Shown here piece after piece: positions 1-11,889 of a stretch of DNA of 64,000 bases. Each line of letters begins with the position of its first letter. The stretch's first letter is position 1. The position numbers were made by a program, and so were the translations under genes. Origin of the DNA: Archegozetes longisetosus (lineage: Eukaryota > Arthropoda > Arachnida > Sarcoptiformes > Trhypochthoniidae); contig JAEMBT020000003.1 in assembly GCA_018873245.2 (NCBI GenBank), positions 860,447-924,446 of the forward strand, given 5' to 3'. Under the pieces are notes generated by a model. It did not search any database, was not told where the DNA came from, and was given only the letters and a program-made list of their open reading frames with translations.

Positions 1-270
1 AAAAACTTCAGCAAAAACAGATTCAAACGTTTCTGTAAAGAGCTCAGTACATAAGATAGATTTGAATTTATTGCTTATTCCTAATATTACTCCTCCTCCA
101 TGAGAGTTCCTATCATTTCGATAGATCATATGATTAACACTTATCATACTATTGGTTGTCGAACCATTAAGAAAAGTTTCATTTCCAAAAAAGATATCAA
201 TGCCTTTAGTGAGTAAAAACGCATTAAAAGCTATGTACTTATTCTTTAAGCTTCTAAAATTAAGTGACAT
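1..270 (-). CDS. LINE ORF2, N-terminal part of the AP endonuclease domain (runs off left edge)
   Basis: Read on the minus strand from the ATG at 270, the frame encodes a typical start of a non-LTR retrotransposon APE endonuclease: a FRSLKNKY segment (family N-x-RSL-x-NK), then FFGNETFLN (matching the T/E-E-TWLN catalytic segment), then YRNDRNSHGGGVILGI (family Y-R-x-DR...GGGV). The frame stays open upstream to about position 380, so the true start is uncertain. In LINEs this domain nicks the target DNA before reverse transcription; the reverse transcriptase would lie to the left, outside the window. ORF1 of the same element lies just upstream (535-891 and 3646-3837). The clade (CR1-, Jockey- or Rex-like) cannot be settled from this piece. 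Confidence 0.75.
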   Translation of the reverse strand, partial: MSLNFRSLKNKYIAFNAFLLTKGIDIFFGNETFLNGSTTNSMISVNHMIYRNDRNSHGGGVILGISNKFKSILCTELFTETFESVFAEVF

Positions 271-894
271 AATGCTAATTAAATTTTTATAACATTTTTT
301 TGGATTTAATAACGGACTTTTAGAGCTAACTATCGACAGTTTTGCATATTCGGTGGTGAGAACTGACTCACCCCCCTGTATAAAAAATTATGTGGAATAA
401 CACTTACTGGAAATTGAAGTATTGCTGAGCGGTTCGACTGTTATATATACTGAGGAAGTCTTGAGGCAAATGGATAAATACTGTGTGATTGAAAAGGCAT
501 TCCATACACAGGCATTGAATATTGAGATCGATAATTACTGCGGTGTAAAGTTGTTTTGGCCACTACTATGAGGACTTCTGTATCGATGATGGCGATGATT
601 TATTGAATAATTGTGAAATTGTTGTCGGTTTTGAAACATTTTATTTTTTTTCGTAGCTCTACTTACATAGTTTGCAGTATTTCCAGACTTAATCGATAGA
701 TCTAATAATTTCTCAAATAAAAAATCAATTTTTTCTTCATTTGACATATTCTTGAACTTATTCTTCTCCTCAGTTATATCAATCGCTCTTGTAGATTCAT
801 TATTATTCGAAGAAGTCGAGGGCTCTTGAGATGTATTTACAACACTGGGCGTATTCGCTATTACTTGAGTTGAACTATTAGTATGTGTCATAGG

Positions 895-3645
895 CTAAGA
901 CACTTTCATTATTTAATCAAATAATTTCAAATAATTTTATTTTTATCAAATTATTTTAAATAAATTATTTGATCAAACATTTTGAAATAATATCAAATAA
1001 TTTTCTACTTTTCTCGAATAACTTTTTCAAAACCGTAAAAATTAGAAATACTTTTCAGAAACAAACTTTCGATTAATCAATACTTTTAAAAGCTATAATT
1101 CATGCACCAAAACATAAAATATCTAAAATAATACATAATTAGGTGCTTTGAATAGTAAACACAATGAATGAAATGAACACGCATTTTATAAATTGTATTT
1201 TGATATTATGATGATTGTGTGTAATGATTATGTGTAATAGTCGTGATTTAATTTTTTTAAATATAATTGTCATCAAACATCAAACGCTTATTAGTTTTGG
1301 CGAATAGAAAGTAAGTTTAACCGATACTTCAATTATAAATAATTAATAAAAAAATATTTTCTAAACAGAAGATGTCTGAAATAGAGGACAATCTTTGTTT
1401 TGGTAATGAATGCGTTGAACTAAATGAGACCACAATTGATGTTCAATATATGCAAAATTTAGCGAATGATATTCAAAAAGAGAGACAAATGTCTGAAAAT
1501 ACTATTATAGACTCTGAAGAAGTAGTTATTCCGAATGATTCCCAAATGAATAGTTTTATTGATTTAACAGAAAGCGAATATTCGAGTTCAAATGAATCAA
1601 AACGCCGAAAAACTCAAAGAAAGATAATCAGCAAAAGGTTTAAAAAAGGAAACAAAATAACTGTCCCAATGAGAGTTAATGAATATAAAGAGCCATTTAT
1701 TGTCAAAGACGACAAAATGTATTGCAATATATGTAATGTTTTTGTTAACTTCAAGCATAAAAATGTCATCGATTTTCACCTGAACTCTAATAGGCATAAG
1801 AAGTATATCAAAAACAATTCAAATCAATTGAAAATTGTTAACAGCTTTGAGAAGCAAAATGAAAAAGAAATGTTTCTCAACGATTTGGTTTTAATGTTGA
1901 CCTCAACTAATATTCCTATTAAAAAAACTAATAATCAAGAATTCAGAGCTTTCTTCACAAAGTATTGCAAATTCGGAAATCAGATTCCGTTAGCCGACTG
2001 TTTGAGAAAACGAATACCAAAAGTTTATGCAAATAAACAAAAGGATATCATCGAATCATTGAGTAAAGTCGATGGGTTTTCAGTCATTGTCGACGAAACA
2101 CAAGACAAGAAATATCGAGCAGTTACTAATATATTGATTACTCCATCAGCGATTGATTTTCCGTTGAACAATGATTTTCGCCTTAAGTCAATTCTTATTA
2201 ATACTTTATTCTTGAACACAACAGTTGATAGCGATGCGATTATTCGCGAAACTAATAAAGTTATAGCAAATTCAGGATTAGATTTCGATAAAATCACAGC
2301 ATTTGTTAGTGATAATGCCAGCTATATGATGAAAGCATTTAAAACATTTAAAGTTCTTTGGCCTAACTCAATACACATCATATGTCATTCACATATTTTT
2401 AATTTGGTCGCAGAAACCTTTAGATATAGTTTTATTGAAGTGGATGAATTCATGGCAAAAATGAAATCTTTTTTCAAGAAATCGAGATTCAGGCGTAAAA
2501 TATATTTTGAAACTTGTGGTAAATCTATTCCTAAGACTTCCATTACCAGATGGAACTCATGGCTTGAAGCTATCGCTATTCATGAAAATTTATTAAAATT
2601 TTACGGTGATTTGATCAGAAATTTAACAAATGCTAAAATCAGTTCTCCATTAATACCAATATTGAGAAGAATGATAGAAAATCCTATTTTGTACGAACAA
2701 ACTAAGTTCATTAAAAGTATTTCTCAGCCGATTATTGATGCAGTTCTGTCCACTCAGAGGCAAGACATAATGAAAACCGACATCTTTAAATATTGTTCAG
2801 ACTTAATGGCAATTTTTCGTGAAATGTATGCTAACGTTGATGTAAATGATTACCTCGATATTTATAGAAAAGAGCTGAATGAATATGACTTTTCGCGTTT
2901 CAAACAATCGGTAATCGATCGTCTTAACCAAACTTTACTTAAATTGGAGTTATATTTTGATTTTAGTAAAGAGCCAGCTATGGGTTTTCTAAAAACTATG
3001 GAAATATTTGATCCTCAGAGGGCTAAGAACAATACACGATCTGTTGATGAGTTGATTAAAGAGTTAGTATCAATACTTGAAATGAATAATTTGATAAATT
3101 CTGGTGATTTATTGAAGGTTTCACAGCTCTCTTCTGAATTCAAGTCATATATTAATTATGTTAAAGAATACGAAAAGCCAGAAAATATTAAAACCAACGT
3201 TTATATTCCGAATTTTTGGAAATCTAACTTCAAGAAATGGAAATTGATGGCACCGATTGTTTTTAAATACTTATTTGTTCCTATTTCTAGTGCTGAGATT
3301 GAACGATCGTTCAGTTGTTACAACAATATTCTCAGTGATAAAAGATATAATCTCTCTGAAGAAAGTTTGAAGTATTTAACTTCTCTCTATTATAATTGCA
3401 TGTAAACTCTTCTGTAAGTTATCAAATTCAATTTATTAAAATGTTCAAATTAGAAAATCTTCGGCCTATTTATTGCAGTAATTATTTAAATTACAATTTT
3501 ATGACATGAACTTCTTGAATAATAGGTTTAGATGTGAAAATTTGTCAAATAATTTTAACAAATACTCAAATAATTAGACCAATTTTCTCAAATAGTTACT
3601 CAAATAATTTGACCCCTACTTTCTCAAATAATAAAAGTGTCTTAG
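895..3645 (+). mobile_element. Complete hAT DNA transposon
   Basis: Ends are CTAAGACACTTTCATTATTT at 895 and the reverse complement of CTAAGACACTTTTATTATTT at 3645. They are flanked by a perfect 8-bp target duplication GTCATAGG (887-894 and 3646-3653), the hAT hallmark. Subterminal stretches on both sides carry many copies of CAAATAATTT-type motifs in both orientations, likely transposase-binding sites. Length is 2751 bp. One uninterrupted transposase gene (1372-3405) fills the centre. The element sits inside ORF1 of a LINE. Perfect duplications, matching ends and an intact frame suggest a young, possibly autonomous copy. Confidence 0.93.
1372..3405 (+). CDS. hAT transposase, intact, 677 aa
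   Basis: Single uninterrupted frame. An acidic N-terminus and a basic stretch (KRRKTQRK) precede a BED-like zinc finger with CNIC at about residues 118-121 and the HLNSNRH pair at about 138-144, the presumed DNA-binding domain. The RNase-H-like core shows VDETQD near residue 240 and VSDNASYMM near 315 (both catalytic Asp positions filled), then TRWNSW near 390. The C-terminal dimerisation region has SSAEIERSFS near 640, supplying the catalytic Glu, and ends in DKRYNLSEESLKYL. It would cut and paste the surrounding element. All three acidic residues appear present. Family-level call is firm; the hAT clade is not resolved. Confidence 0.92.
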   Translation: MSEIEDNLCFGNECVELNETTIDVQYMQNLANDIQKERQMSENTIIDSEEVVIPNDSQMNSFIDLTESEYSSSNESKRRKTQRKIISKRFKKGNKITVPMRVNEYKEPFIVKDDKMYCNICNVFVNFKHKNVIDFHLNSNRHKKYIKNNSNQLKIVNSFEKQNEKEMFLNDLVLMLTSTNIPIKKTNNQEFRAFFTKYCKFGNQIPLADCLRKRIPKVYANKQKDIIESLSKVDGFSVIVDETQDKKYRAVTNILITPSAIDFPLNNDFRLKSILINTLFLNTTVDSDAIIRETNKVIANSGLDFDKITAFVSDNASYMMKAFKTFKVLWPNSIHIICHSHIFNLVAETFRYSFIEVDEFMAKMKSFFKKSRFRRKIYFETCGKSIPKTSITRWNSWLEAIAIHENLLKFYGDLIRNLTNAKISSPLIPILRRMIENPILYEQTKFIKSISQPIIDAVLSTQRQDIMKTDIFKYCSDLMAIFREMYANVDVNDYLDIYRKELNEYDFSRFKQSVIDRLNQTLLKLELYFDFSKEPAMGFLKTMEIFDPQRAKNNTRSVDELIKELVSILEMNNLINSGDLLKVSQLSSEFKSYINYVKEYEKPENIKTNVYIPNFWKSNFKKWKLMAPIVFKYLFVPISSAEIERSFSCYNNILSDKRYNLSEESLKYLTSLYYNCM

Positions 3646-3899
3646 GTCATAGGCAATGATTGCTGTGTTGCTATTTTGTTAATCAGGTTTAAACTTTCAT
3701 CATGAAATTCCCTTAGCTATGTTTTAATTTGCTCTTTAGATATAGTTTTCCTATTATTACAATTATCAACAATTTCAAGATATTTATGTAGTTATTTATT
3801 TATAATGTTTTTCACTTGAGTAACAACACTGCGAGACATCTTCATATCTGTTCATCCATATGAACATCAATTCTTATTACTTTTATTCTCAATTTTCTG

Positions 3900-5897
3900 A
3901 GAAAGATGAGACAGACAGATAAGTGAAGAATTTCTTTTTGAGGGAGGAAATTTTTGATAGTTTATTATATGTAAAAAATATCAATATATCATTTCGGATA
4001 CTATGCAATTCTTAAAGAATTCGTTATGAACTCTATTTTTATATTGAAAATTAAAACTTAATTTACAAGATAATAACTAAATATTAAACAATTAACTCAT
4101 AAATTAAATTCAAATAACGAGAAAATTTTTTATAAATGAATAAATTTTTATGAAAACTCTATCCGAAAATTGGTTATGATTGAAATAAACAATTGAATAA
4201 CAATAAACAAATGTACTATCAGCAAAAAGATTATTTGCTTGAAAACAAAAAAGCGCTCAAAAAGATATTGAAACAACTTAGAGAACATAATTTTCAATTT
4301 AAACTAGACAAACGAGGCCGAAAAAATTATTTACATGTAAAGGAATGAAGTGTGTAAGCAAATCATTCGTAGGATCAAATTCATTTAGCGCAACATGTGT
4401 ATGGTGTATTGATGATTGAAACTTAAGTCATGCAAATAAATAACAATTTCAGTCAATAATTCTTGTCGTATTCATTGATTTCGAAATAAATTGAGTTCAC
4501 TTCTTTGAATGGATTGAATAAAATAAATTTTAATTCAATCATCATTAGTTTGCTTCAGATTTTGAAATTCAGTTGAGTTGGATAAGCTTCGTTTTTACAA
4601 ATATCCAGTCATCAAATGTTTCAGATTCAAATCCATTATAATATCTGAAAAAGTTTGATGACTAGATATCTTTAAATTATCACAGAATCTAAACGGCTAG
4701 AGATAATCAAATGAAATTTGGTGCCTAATCCTACGAAATGCAAATAAATGTTTGGATCTTGAGAACTTTCATATACATGCACCAGGTTGGCCTATTACAA
4801 AAACTTTCAGCGTGCCCTAGTACAATACAATAATTGGGACTATTTATCGAAAAAAGGGTACAATTGTCGATAACTTTTAACTCGAATAAGCTATGTTCAC
4901 CAAAATTAATATACTATCACTTCTCAATTGAAGACATTTGAAAATGTAATGAAAATTTTTTTTCGCGCGTGCGGATCTTATTATTTACGGTTGCTATTTT
5001 ATATTATAAAAGGCAATTCATATAAAAGTCAGGATGTTGAACGTGAATAACTTTTGAACTAGGCAAGCTATCATAATGAAATTTTTATACAATAATATTC
5101 ACTCTTTGCCAAATCATCTCATGTCCTAGCCATTGATTACAGCGACTTCTATCAGTTAGAAAATTGAGACTGCAAACCCTCATACCCGACTGTCAAAATC
5201 GTATACACTATACAAGTTATAAAATCGAAAATGATCTTAACTATGATGCAATCATCTGATACAAAAAAAATGTTATTTATAAATGTAAATCATTAACGAG
5301 TAATTAAAGGAAAAGTGCATATGTATGTATATATGTGTAAAATAAAACGACAAAAATGTCTTTATATGATAAAATGCGATAGTTAATCTTTTTTACGAAT
5401 TTATTAATCAAAAGTCAAAATATAGAATGCAATATAAAAAATGTAAATATGTACTTTCATCATTATTTATAATGGGTATTGCCAAATTAATTATGAAAGT
5501 TAATGAACCTTTGAGAGTTGAGTACCTGAAAAAGTTGAGCAAAATTTTAGGGTCTGCCGAGTGCTCAACTCCACAGGTTTCAGTGTATTTTGTTCTTTTG
5601 ATTTAAATGATAATATAGTTAATATTTTACAAAAAAAAAATTTTAAGAGGAAAACTTTTATTAATAATATTTTATTATTTTTATGCAAAATAATGATTAG
5701 AAATTGGATAATCGTTTAGTTTTGCATTACTAATAGAAAAGGAAACAGGAATTATTATGAACTAATGGGAGGGTAGGATATTGGTTCCGGCAGTTTCATA
5801 TATTAACATATCAATAAGAACATATTAATACTGAAACCATAGTTATTTTCTAAATATTCCTTCTTATCAAATATTAATGTTATTTTAATCAAGAAAT
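3900..5897. other. Intergenic, no gene seen
   Basis: About 2 kb of AT-rich sequence with only short frames. The one structure noted is a hairpin at roughly 4603-4672, where a stem containing TCATCAAA...TTTGATGA brackets a short loop. Part of 3840-3960 may be the 5' region of the LINE. Nothing else can be supported. Confidence 0.5.
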
Positions 5898-6820
5898 ATG
5901 AAAAATTTTAACAATTTATATTTATTTTTAATAAGTATTTGTAAGTTATTAGTTATTTAAGATACTAAAAGATTATCTTTAATTGTAATAATCTATAATA
6001 TTTAGTAATTTCATTTTGTGGTGCGATATGTCAACAAACTTCTAATTGCTCATACGATCTTCAATGGATACCGATGAAACGTGAACACAGACAAAACCTT
6101 TCAAGATACATTATTGAAGGAGGAGAGGAAAAAGGAATCCCTTTATATATCTGCAGAGCCCTTTATGATAATTATCTAACCATAGGAAAGGTACTTGGTT
6201 CGACACTAAAATGTTCTATATCATATGGTGGAAGAGAAATAGCCTTTGATGAATACGAAGCATTGACAAATCCTAATAATATTCCATTAAAATGGCTCGA
6301 ATTTACAAATCCAAAACCGATCCCAATTAATGCAGTTAGAGTCATAGATGATTGGGTCGGAAGATGTATTCACCAAATTGGAGAAGAAAAATATCCTATT
6401 GTGGGGAAAGTACGAAAAGTTGACGCAAGGACTTTTGTACTTAATTATCCTTTGGACGGGGGTGAATTATATTGCTGGCAGTTTGAAATATTAACATGTG
6501 GACAAGAACATAATATTGAAACCATCGTTACTACTACTACTAATACTAATACTACAAATACTACAACTGCCATCGTTATTACAAAAATTCCAGATTTTGT
6601 TTTTATTATCTTAATTATTGGTTTAATTACATTACTTATAATAATTATAATATTAGTATTTGTTTCGTTTAATAGGAGTAGAAAAAAGAGAAATAGGATA
6701 AAGAAAACTGAAGATAATATTCGTGTAAATGACGAGAATGAAGGGAGATATGAAAATATTCGTTACGATCAATTCAATTTATATGAATTATACGACAATT
6801 CACAAAAAAATTTGTACTGA
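5898..6820 (+). CDS. DM9-domain (DUF3421) single-pass membrane protein
   Basis: Two exons, 5898-5940 and 6006-6820, joined across a 65-bp GT-AG intron, give 285 residues. Residues 1-23 (MKNFNNLYLFLISILISF, then CGAIC) form a signal peptide. Residues about 33-170 match the DM9/DUF3421 repeat: YDLQWIP, IIEGGEEKGIPLYICRA, IGKVLGSTLKCSISYGG, and a second repeat beginning KWLEFTNPKPIPINAVRV and ending GELYCWQFEILTC. A Thr/Asn-rich stalk leads to a strong membrane segment (about 208-236) and a basic, tyrosine-rich tail. DM9 repeats bind mannose-type sugars in characterised invertebrate proteins. The start was chosen because the splice adds both the signal peptide and the conserved Trp of the first repeat. 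A membrane-anchored DM9 protein is uncommon; a surface lectin role is inference. Confidence 0.8.
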
Positions 6821-7074
6821 ACATGCTTATACAGAATTGCTTAATGGTAATTAGAATTATACAGATTCCTCAATTTAATTAATATAATATAAATGAATAT
6901 ATTATTGCAATTTCTTTATTAATGGTGCATCAAATAAGGTATTTTTCATAAAAATTAATAAAAATTATAATCATAAACTTTAATAATAGTTTATAAAATA
7001 ACTTTTATAAATAATCTTTTATTTGTTATTTGTTATAAAACAATATATAACAACTAAACAACTTCTTCCTCTTG

Positions 7075-7354
7075 CATTTCTTCTAAGTTTCATAAACCAC
7101 TAATAGAAGTTTACAAAATAGTTTCTATTATAGATCAGTTTTCTAAACCGAATTTGCTTGCAATAAAAGCAAGTAAGAAAACTTCACAAGTTCTACAGCT
7201 CAAGTTGAGCACTTTATCCTTAGATTCTGAAAAGAATTTAGATTTAGAGCTTGTTATTACAAATATTTTAAACTCAGAATTACTAAACGAATCACATCCT
7301 GAAGAAATCACAGAAACTTATATCACTGAAATTAATCAAAAGTCAAAATCTTAA
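7075..7354 (+). pseudogene. Weak coding remnant of unknown family
   Basis: One frame stays open for about 93 codons from 7075 to the TAA at 7354 and reads as a hydrophilic, probably helical segment (HKPLIEVYKIVSIIDQ ... EEITETYITEINQKSKS). No ATG starts it convincingly, no domain is recognised, and the flanks are full of stops. It could be a last exon or a decayed gene. Confidence 0.2.
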
Positions 7355-8029
7355 TGATAATGGAAATTTTAAAAAATGAAAAAGGAAGATTCTTTAAAAA
7401 TAATGAAAATCGCATTAAAAGTAATTCATCGTTCATTAATGGCGATATAAATGTAAATATCAATTTCAGATATTCAAATGTTATCGGAGAAATGAACAAA
7501 AATGAATAACCGTTACTGAACTTGATATAATTTTTTTATTTCCCTTTTATTGAACATTAGTATTATATTTGATGAACAATAAATAGATAATGAATTGTGA
7601 TTTAAAAATATATTAAAAATCTATGACTTAAATGTATTAGAGAAATGAAATGTGATTAAAAATGTGAATTTTTACATGATTTATTTTTCATTTCATTATT
7701 TGGATCCAATTCTAAAATTATAGCACAAAATAAAGATTTGATATATTTCTCTCTAATAACTGTTTTATCTAAAAATAATTTAGTCTTATTATTTTTATTT
7801 AGTACTTATTTTCTGAAACTGTTGTTTGAGAGAAACGCATCAAATATTACACGTGAAATAATAATGATAAAATTCATAACAATTATTATTATAAAAAAGA
7901 TAAATATGAAGTATTATTTACATAAACATTTAAATTCTAATATTCATAAAATATTCATATTTATATTTCAATCTCAATAATAATGAGACTAAAACTTGTA
8001 GCTAAATCTTTTATAATGTGATATATAAG

Positions 8030-8130
8030 AGTCTTTCAAAGTATCTTAAACTATCTTAAAGAGTCTTTTGAAGTATCTTAAAGAGTCCTTTAAAGAATCT
8101 TAAGTATCTCAAAGTATTTTAAAGATTCTT
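8030..8130. repeat. Short degenerate tandem repeat
   Basis: Variants of AAAGTATCTTAAAGAGTC recur five to six times at about 15-21 bp spacing. It looks like a small decayed minisatellite. Confidence 0.55.
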
Positions 8131-8589
8131 GAAGCCTAGCATATCTCGATTACTATATAGAAAATAAAATATGAATGAATTATGATTTTATACTAAATTA
8201 TTCATTTAACAAAATTTTAGAATGTTTGATCAATAGTTAATTTAGACAAAATATTATCTTTTTTACTAGATTTATAGTTTATATTTTTACTTGTTTGATT
8301 ATGAAGATACTTTCAAGTATGTTTTAGATACTATGTAGAATAAAACTGTTAAATAAATTCAACAACAACTTCCATACTTCATTTAAAATTACTTGATTAA
8401 TATTTTATAAGCATTAATCAGAGATTATAAGGTAAAATTTTATTGATTCAAACTACTTCATTGTATTCTGTTACTTTCATTTTAATAAATATTTTTTAAA
8501 TAATTCAATTTCAGAGAAAAGAGATAAAGGAAAAAATAGAAAAAATTTTAACAGATATTTATCATCTTTTACTATTTTTTATAGAACGA

Positions 8590-8895
8590 GAGTAGGTGAG
8601 GGAGGTGCGCTAGAGTCAAAATATACCACCCATTTTTTTGATGAAAATATGTTTTTTTCTATAGAATTATTGATTTTTTAGGGATAAGGAGATGTGTGCT
8701 AGGATCGGTATAGAGAGTGTTGTTTTCCTAGTTAAAAGTTAAAATTTTAATGATTTTTCGTATTTTTTGAGAAAAATGAAAATTAAAGGTCTTCAAAATT
8801 TAGATTAAAAAATTGTAAAAATAAGGATTTTTGATGCATTTTTAGTAAAAAGAGGATAATAGGACATGCGCTAGGTTCGGCATATACTACACTAC
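8590..8895. repeat. Diverged repeat with a GTGCTAGG-type core, three copies
   Basis: The phrase 'ggtgcgctag', 'gtgtgctagg', 'catgcgctagg' with similar flanks appears near 8605, 8692 and 8865. Spacing is unequal (about 90 and 170 bp), so this is a diverged repeat family rather than a clean array. Confidence 0.35.
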
Positions 8896-8924
8896 TATCG
8901 AACATTAGATATACGAAAAGAATG

Positions 8925-9230
8925 GTCAAAGCACCATTGAAACCCAAACAGGCACGTTTGTGTTGGACAAGAGATCATACGGAATTTTGTGTCCAGTGGA
9001 AAAAAGTGACTTTAAGCGACTTGAAATTAACCCTCGACAGTTTTGATGGTTTCTAAACTTGTTGGTAATACGATTCCACAGATTGGAATAAATCAAAACT
9101 ATTCGATAAACGTTCATGAAGAAGGTGATGATTAAAGTCAGTTTCGGCTTAAAGGAAAAAATTTAAAAATAGTCGCATGAATGTCTGCGGGTGTCGCGTG
9201 ATGTTGAAAGATTTCGGAGGTACACAAAAT
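8925..9230 (+). pseudogene. Tc1-like transposase remnant
   Basis: The frame from 8926 translates to KAPLKPKQARLCWTRDHTEF, then WKKVTLSDLKLTLDSFDG. This matches the Tc1 segment K-P-x-L-x-x-K-x-x-x-A-R-L-x-W-A-x-x-H ... W-x-x-V-x-W-SD-E-x-x-F-x-x-x-G-x-DG around the first catalytic Asp. Further on, about 9180-9210, another frame resembles the VMVWGC block. Stops and frame changes follow, and no terminal repeats were found, so it is an old fragment. Confidence 0.55.
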
Positions 9231-9564
9231 TGGTAGACAGAACTGAATGTTTCTGTTATGAGCCGACTCATAATTTGAGTTTTTATAGCATTAAAATGAA
9301 GTTATTTTAATTATTCTATTATAAAACAAGTTATAGAAACTTTTTATAAGAATTATTATATTATGTAAAAAGCTATATACAAGTTTAGTTTCCTATCACA
9401 AGATTTTTTATGATACATATGACGGGGCAAAACGTCAACTCCACGCGTAATTCAGTCAGTTCAACATTAACTGGTCATTCATTGAACTGTATCTTAATAC
9501 AGTTCAAAACAGATATTAAAGGGGGAGTTTACGAATAAAGGGAGACGTGATAAGCCTCTTGAGT

Positions 9565-10548
9565 TAGTGATGAGCAGGTCCGAGTCTTCGGGTCTTTTTG
9601 AAAGACTAGGACCTGGACCTGGACCTCTAACCCAGGACCCGGACTCAGATCTCTTGGAAAACTGAAGACCTGGACTCGGACTCGGGACCTTGGTTCTTCA
9701 AGTCTTTAACATTCGGGCCTCAAGACCTTGACTCCGATACAAAACAAATCTGTAAGTGAAATATTCTGATAATGATTGGTTTTTATGCGAGGAATGAGTG
9801 ACTTTTTGAAACCATTCAAACAGGCAACAAACTTAAATCACAATCTAAATATATAAGCATATGCTTAATTTTGCCAATTCTCAAACTTTTTATTAACAAT
9901 TAAATGATCACAATAATTCAAGTAACAGTTAGATTAAACCTTGTACTGAAAATATGCTTTTGAAGTTTGATAAGTATAAAGATTTACTTGAAATTGATAT
10001 CACAAAATTTGTTGTCATACTTGACCTTCGCTTGAAACTCTATTTCTCTGAGAATGATCAAACTGTAAAACAGGTATTTGTTTTCTTCAATAAAATTATC
10101 ATCAGATCATTCAAATTAAAATTAAAAGTTCAAATGTTTGGTTTGTCTTTAAATTTATAAAAATACAAGAGTTGAAACATACAATGAAATTGAAAGTATT
10201 TAAGTTTGCTTATCGCTGATTAGAGAACTGAGCCTTTGTTTTGGTGGAAAAAATTGTTTAGAATTTCCTTATCTTTCACAGTTTGCATTCGAAATACTTA
10301 TCCCAGCATCGAGTGTCCTTCAAAACATGTATTTTCAAAATCTAGGAGTTTGATCAGCAAAACGAGAAGTTAATTGAGCGTTAATTCTGTTAGACCTTGC
10401 GTGTATCTCATTTCATGATCCCTTATTTTGCAAGTTTAAAATAAATTATTAATATTATATTATTATTTATTGATCTTACTGTCAATGATTTAATAAAAGC
10501 TAAAATTTTTGAATAATATTTTGTCTATTATTAAATTTAAGTTTTAAA
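9565..10548 (+). mobile_element. hAT-derived non-autonomous element, right end missing
   Basis: Nearly identical over 984 bp to 54565-55550 (see that entry), with only scattered substitutions and small indels. The left end TAGTGATGAGCAGGTCCGAG and the subterminal GGACCTGGACCTGGACC array are present. The right terminal array found in the other copy is absent; similarity stops abruptly at 10548. A frame at 9954-10160 gives LLEIDITKFVVILDLRLKLYF, resembling the hAT segment ending LLDPRFKL. Further on, 10280-10400 in another frame resembles the hAT C-terminal dimerisation motif (SKSRSLISKTRSQLS). Confidence 0.75.
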
Positions 10549-11680
10549 TAAAGTAGAATTATTCGTGACTACTAAGTTGATCGATTCACTTAATTTCTCA
10601 AATATTCTGTTTAAAGTAAGTCTGTTTTTCATAGCTAGATCTCAGAAAAGCAAATATAACTTTAATATGTAATCAAAAAGTTTCGGATTTGCTCGTATTG
10701 ATTATAACTTCATAATCGATGAAATTACTTTTTATTATTGGCTTCTTATTCTACGAGTCTAAAAACAAATAACTCATTTGTTAAAACTTCTAAATATTTG
10801 TATTTAGGACCAATAATGAATCTCAAAAAGAAGTAATACTAATCAAACAAACTTGTAATGTGTATTTCACATGTAATGATCATAGCATACGGTAAATATG
10901 AATATCATTATTAAAAATGTATGCCTTTAAAAGTGTATTTGCACTCTGCGAGGATTCACAAATTGTACCGTAGTTATTCAAGGTTGAAAATTATGTTGAA
11001 TATTTCTATTATTCTCATTCATATAATCAGAAAGTATGAAGCTCTAATTAAATATATGATAGATAACACTATATTGCTTAAATAACTAATTTAATAACAA
11101 TATTAACCAAATTGTTTATTACTGCTGTCTATCGTATATTTATTAAAAAGTTCAATATATCCTATCACATGATCAAAGTAAAAAAGTCATTTAGTTCATT
11201 TCTTTCATTTGATGCTTTGCTTTTGAAGTGTATAAAGTGTTTATTTTATACGTTGAGTGAAAGGACTAATATTTTGGTGCATTTTTAAAAATTGAAATTC
11301 ATCTATCTTTTAAAAGTTTGAATAGTTTCTGTTTAATCGGATAATTCGTGTAGTTATTAGTGCATGTGATTTCGATAATTTGTGGACAATAAACGTCAGT
11401 TTATACTTTTTCAATGCTGTTTTCCTTATAAGCCATTCATCTTTCGGTAAATCTATTACTATCAAAATTGTTGAAGATTCTTCAGAATCATATCATATTC
11501 GATTGCTTATTTTTCAACTTATAAAAACCAAATTAAGGAAAAAGATATCTCGGTTTCAATTTTTTTATGAAATAAATAGTATTTGCATAGCTGTACAATA
11601 GACTAAACAAAGTGTGTGATTAGTCAAACTTTTGAGGCATTTAACTTATAGTTCAGGCATTGCTTAGATAAGTTTTAACG
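10549..11680. other. Intergenic, no gene seen
   Basis: AT-rich sequence with short frames only (for example 11380-11601, which has no recognisable similarity). No repeat ends or splice-consistent coding segments were found. Confidence 0.45.
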
Positions 11681-11889
11681 TGATTACTAAAGACTTTAGA
11701 ATAGGGGAATCCTATTTTTGTCGATGTCATCAAATCATCGGGAATAGACGTCAGAAAGCCCAATGATTCCATAATTGTCGAAAATGTGTATTTCAATAAT
11801 TATGGACTCGTTTGAGACCCTGAGGCCTCTTCCCGATGATTTGATGACATCGACAAAAATAGGATTTCTATTCTAAAGTCTTTAGTGAC
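11681..11889. repeat. Inverted repeat (MITE-like hairpin)
   Basis: Arms of about 58 bp at 11681-11741 and 11831-11889 are almost perfect reverse complements (TACTAAAGACTTTAGAATA ... TCATCAAATCATCGGGA), separated by about 90 bp. The outer ends read ACTAAAGACTTTAG. No clear target duplication could be fixed, so superfamily is open. Confidence 0.7.

Larger units (their letters stand above)
535..3837 (-). pseudogene. LINE ORF1 split by a hAT insertion
   Basis: Minus-strand frame 891-535 gives a 118-residue hydrophilic, Ser/Asn/Thr-rich and then basic (NHRHHRYR) C-terminal half of an ORF1-like protein, ending about 265 bp before the ORF2 endonuclease ATG. The same frame resumes beyond the hAT element, from 3837 (ATG, MSRSVVTQVKN) to 3646. 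Removing the transposon and one 8-bp duplication joins the two halves at the GTCATAGG site. The distal half has two in-frame stops (about 3783 and 3730), so the copy is dead. No zinc knuckle or RRM could be seen; assignment rests on position upstream of an APE domain and on composition. Confidence 0.6.

Noticed and set aside
1597-2297. Minus-strand frames within the hAT transposase
   Set aside because: Antisense shadows of the intact transposase.
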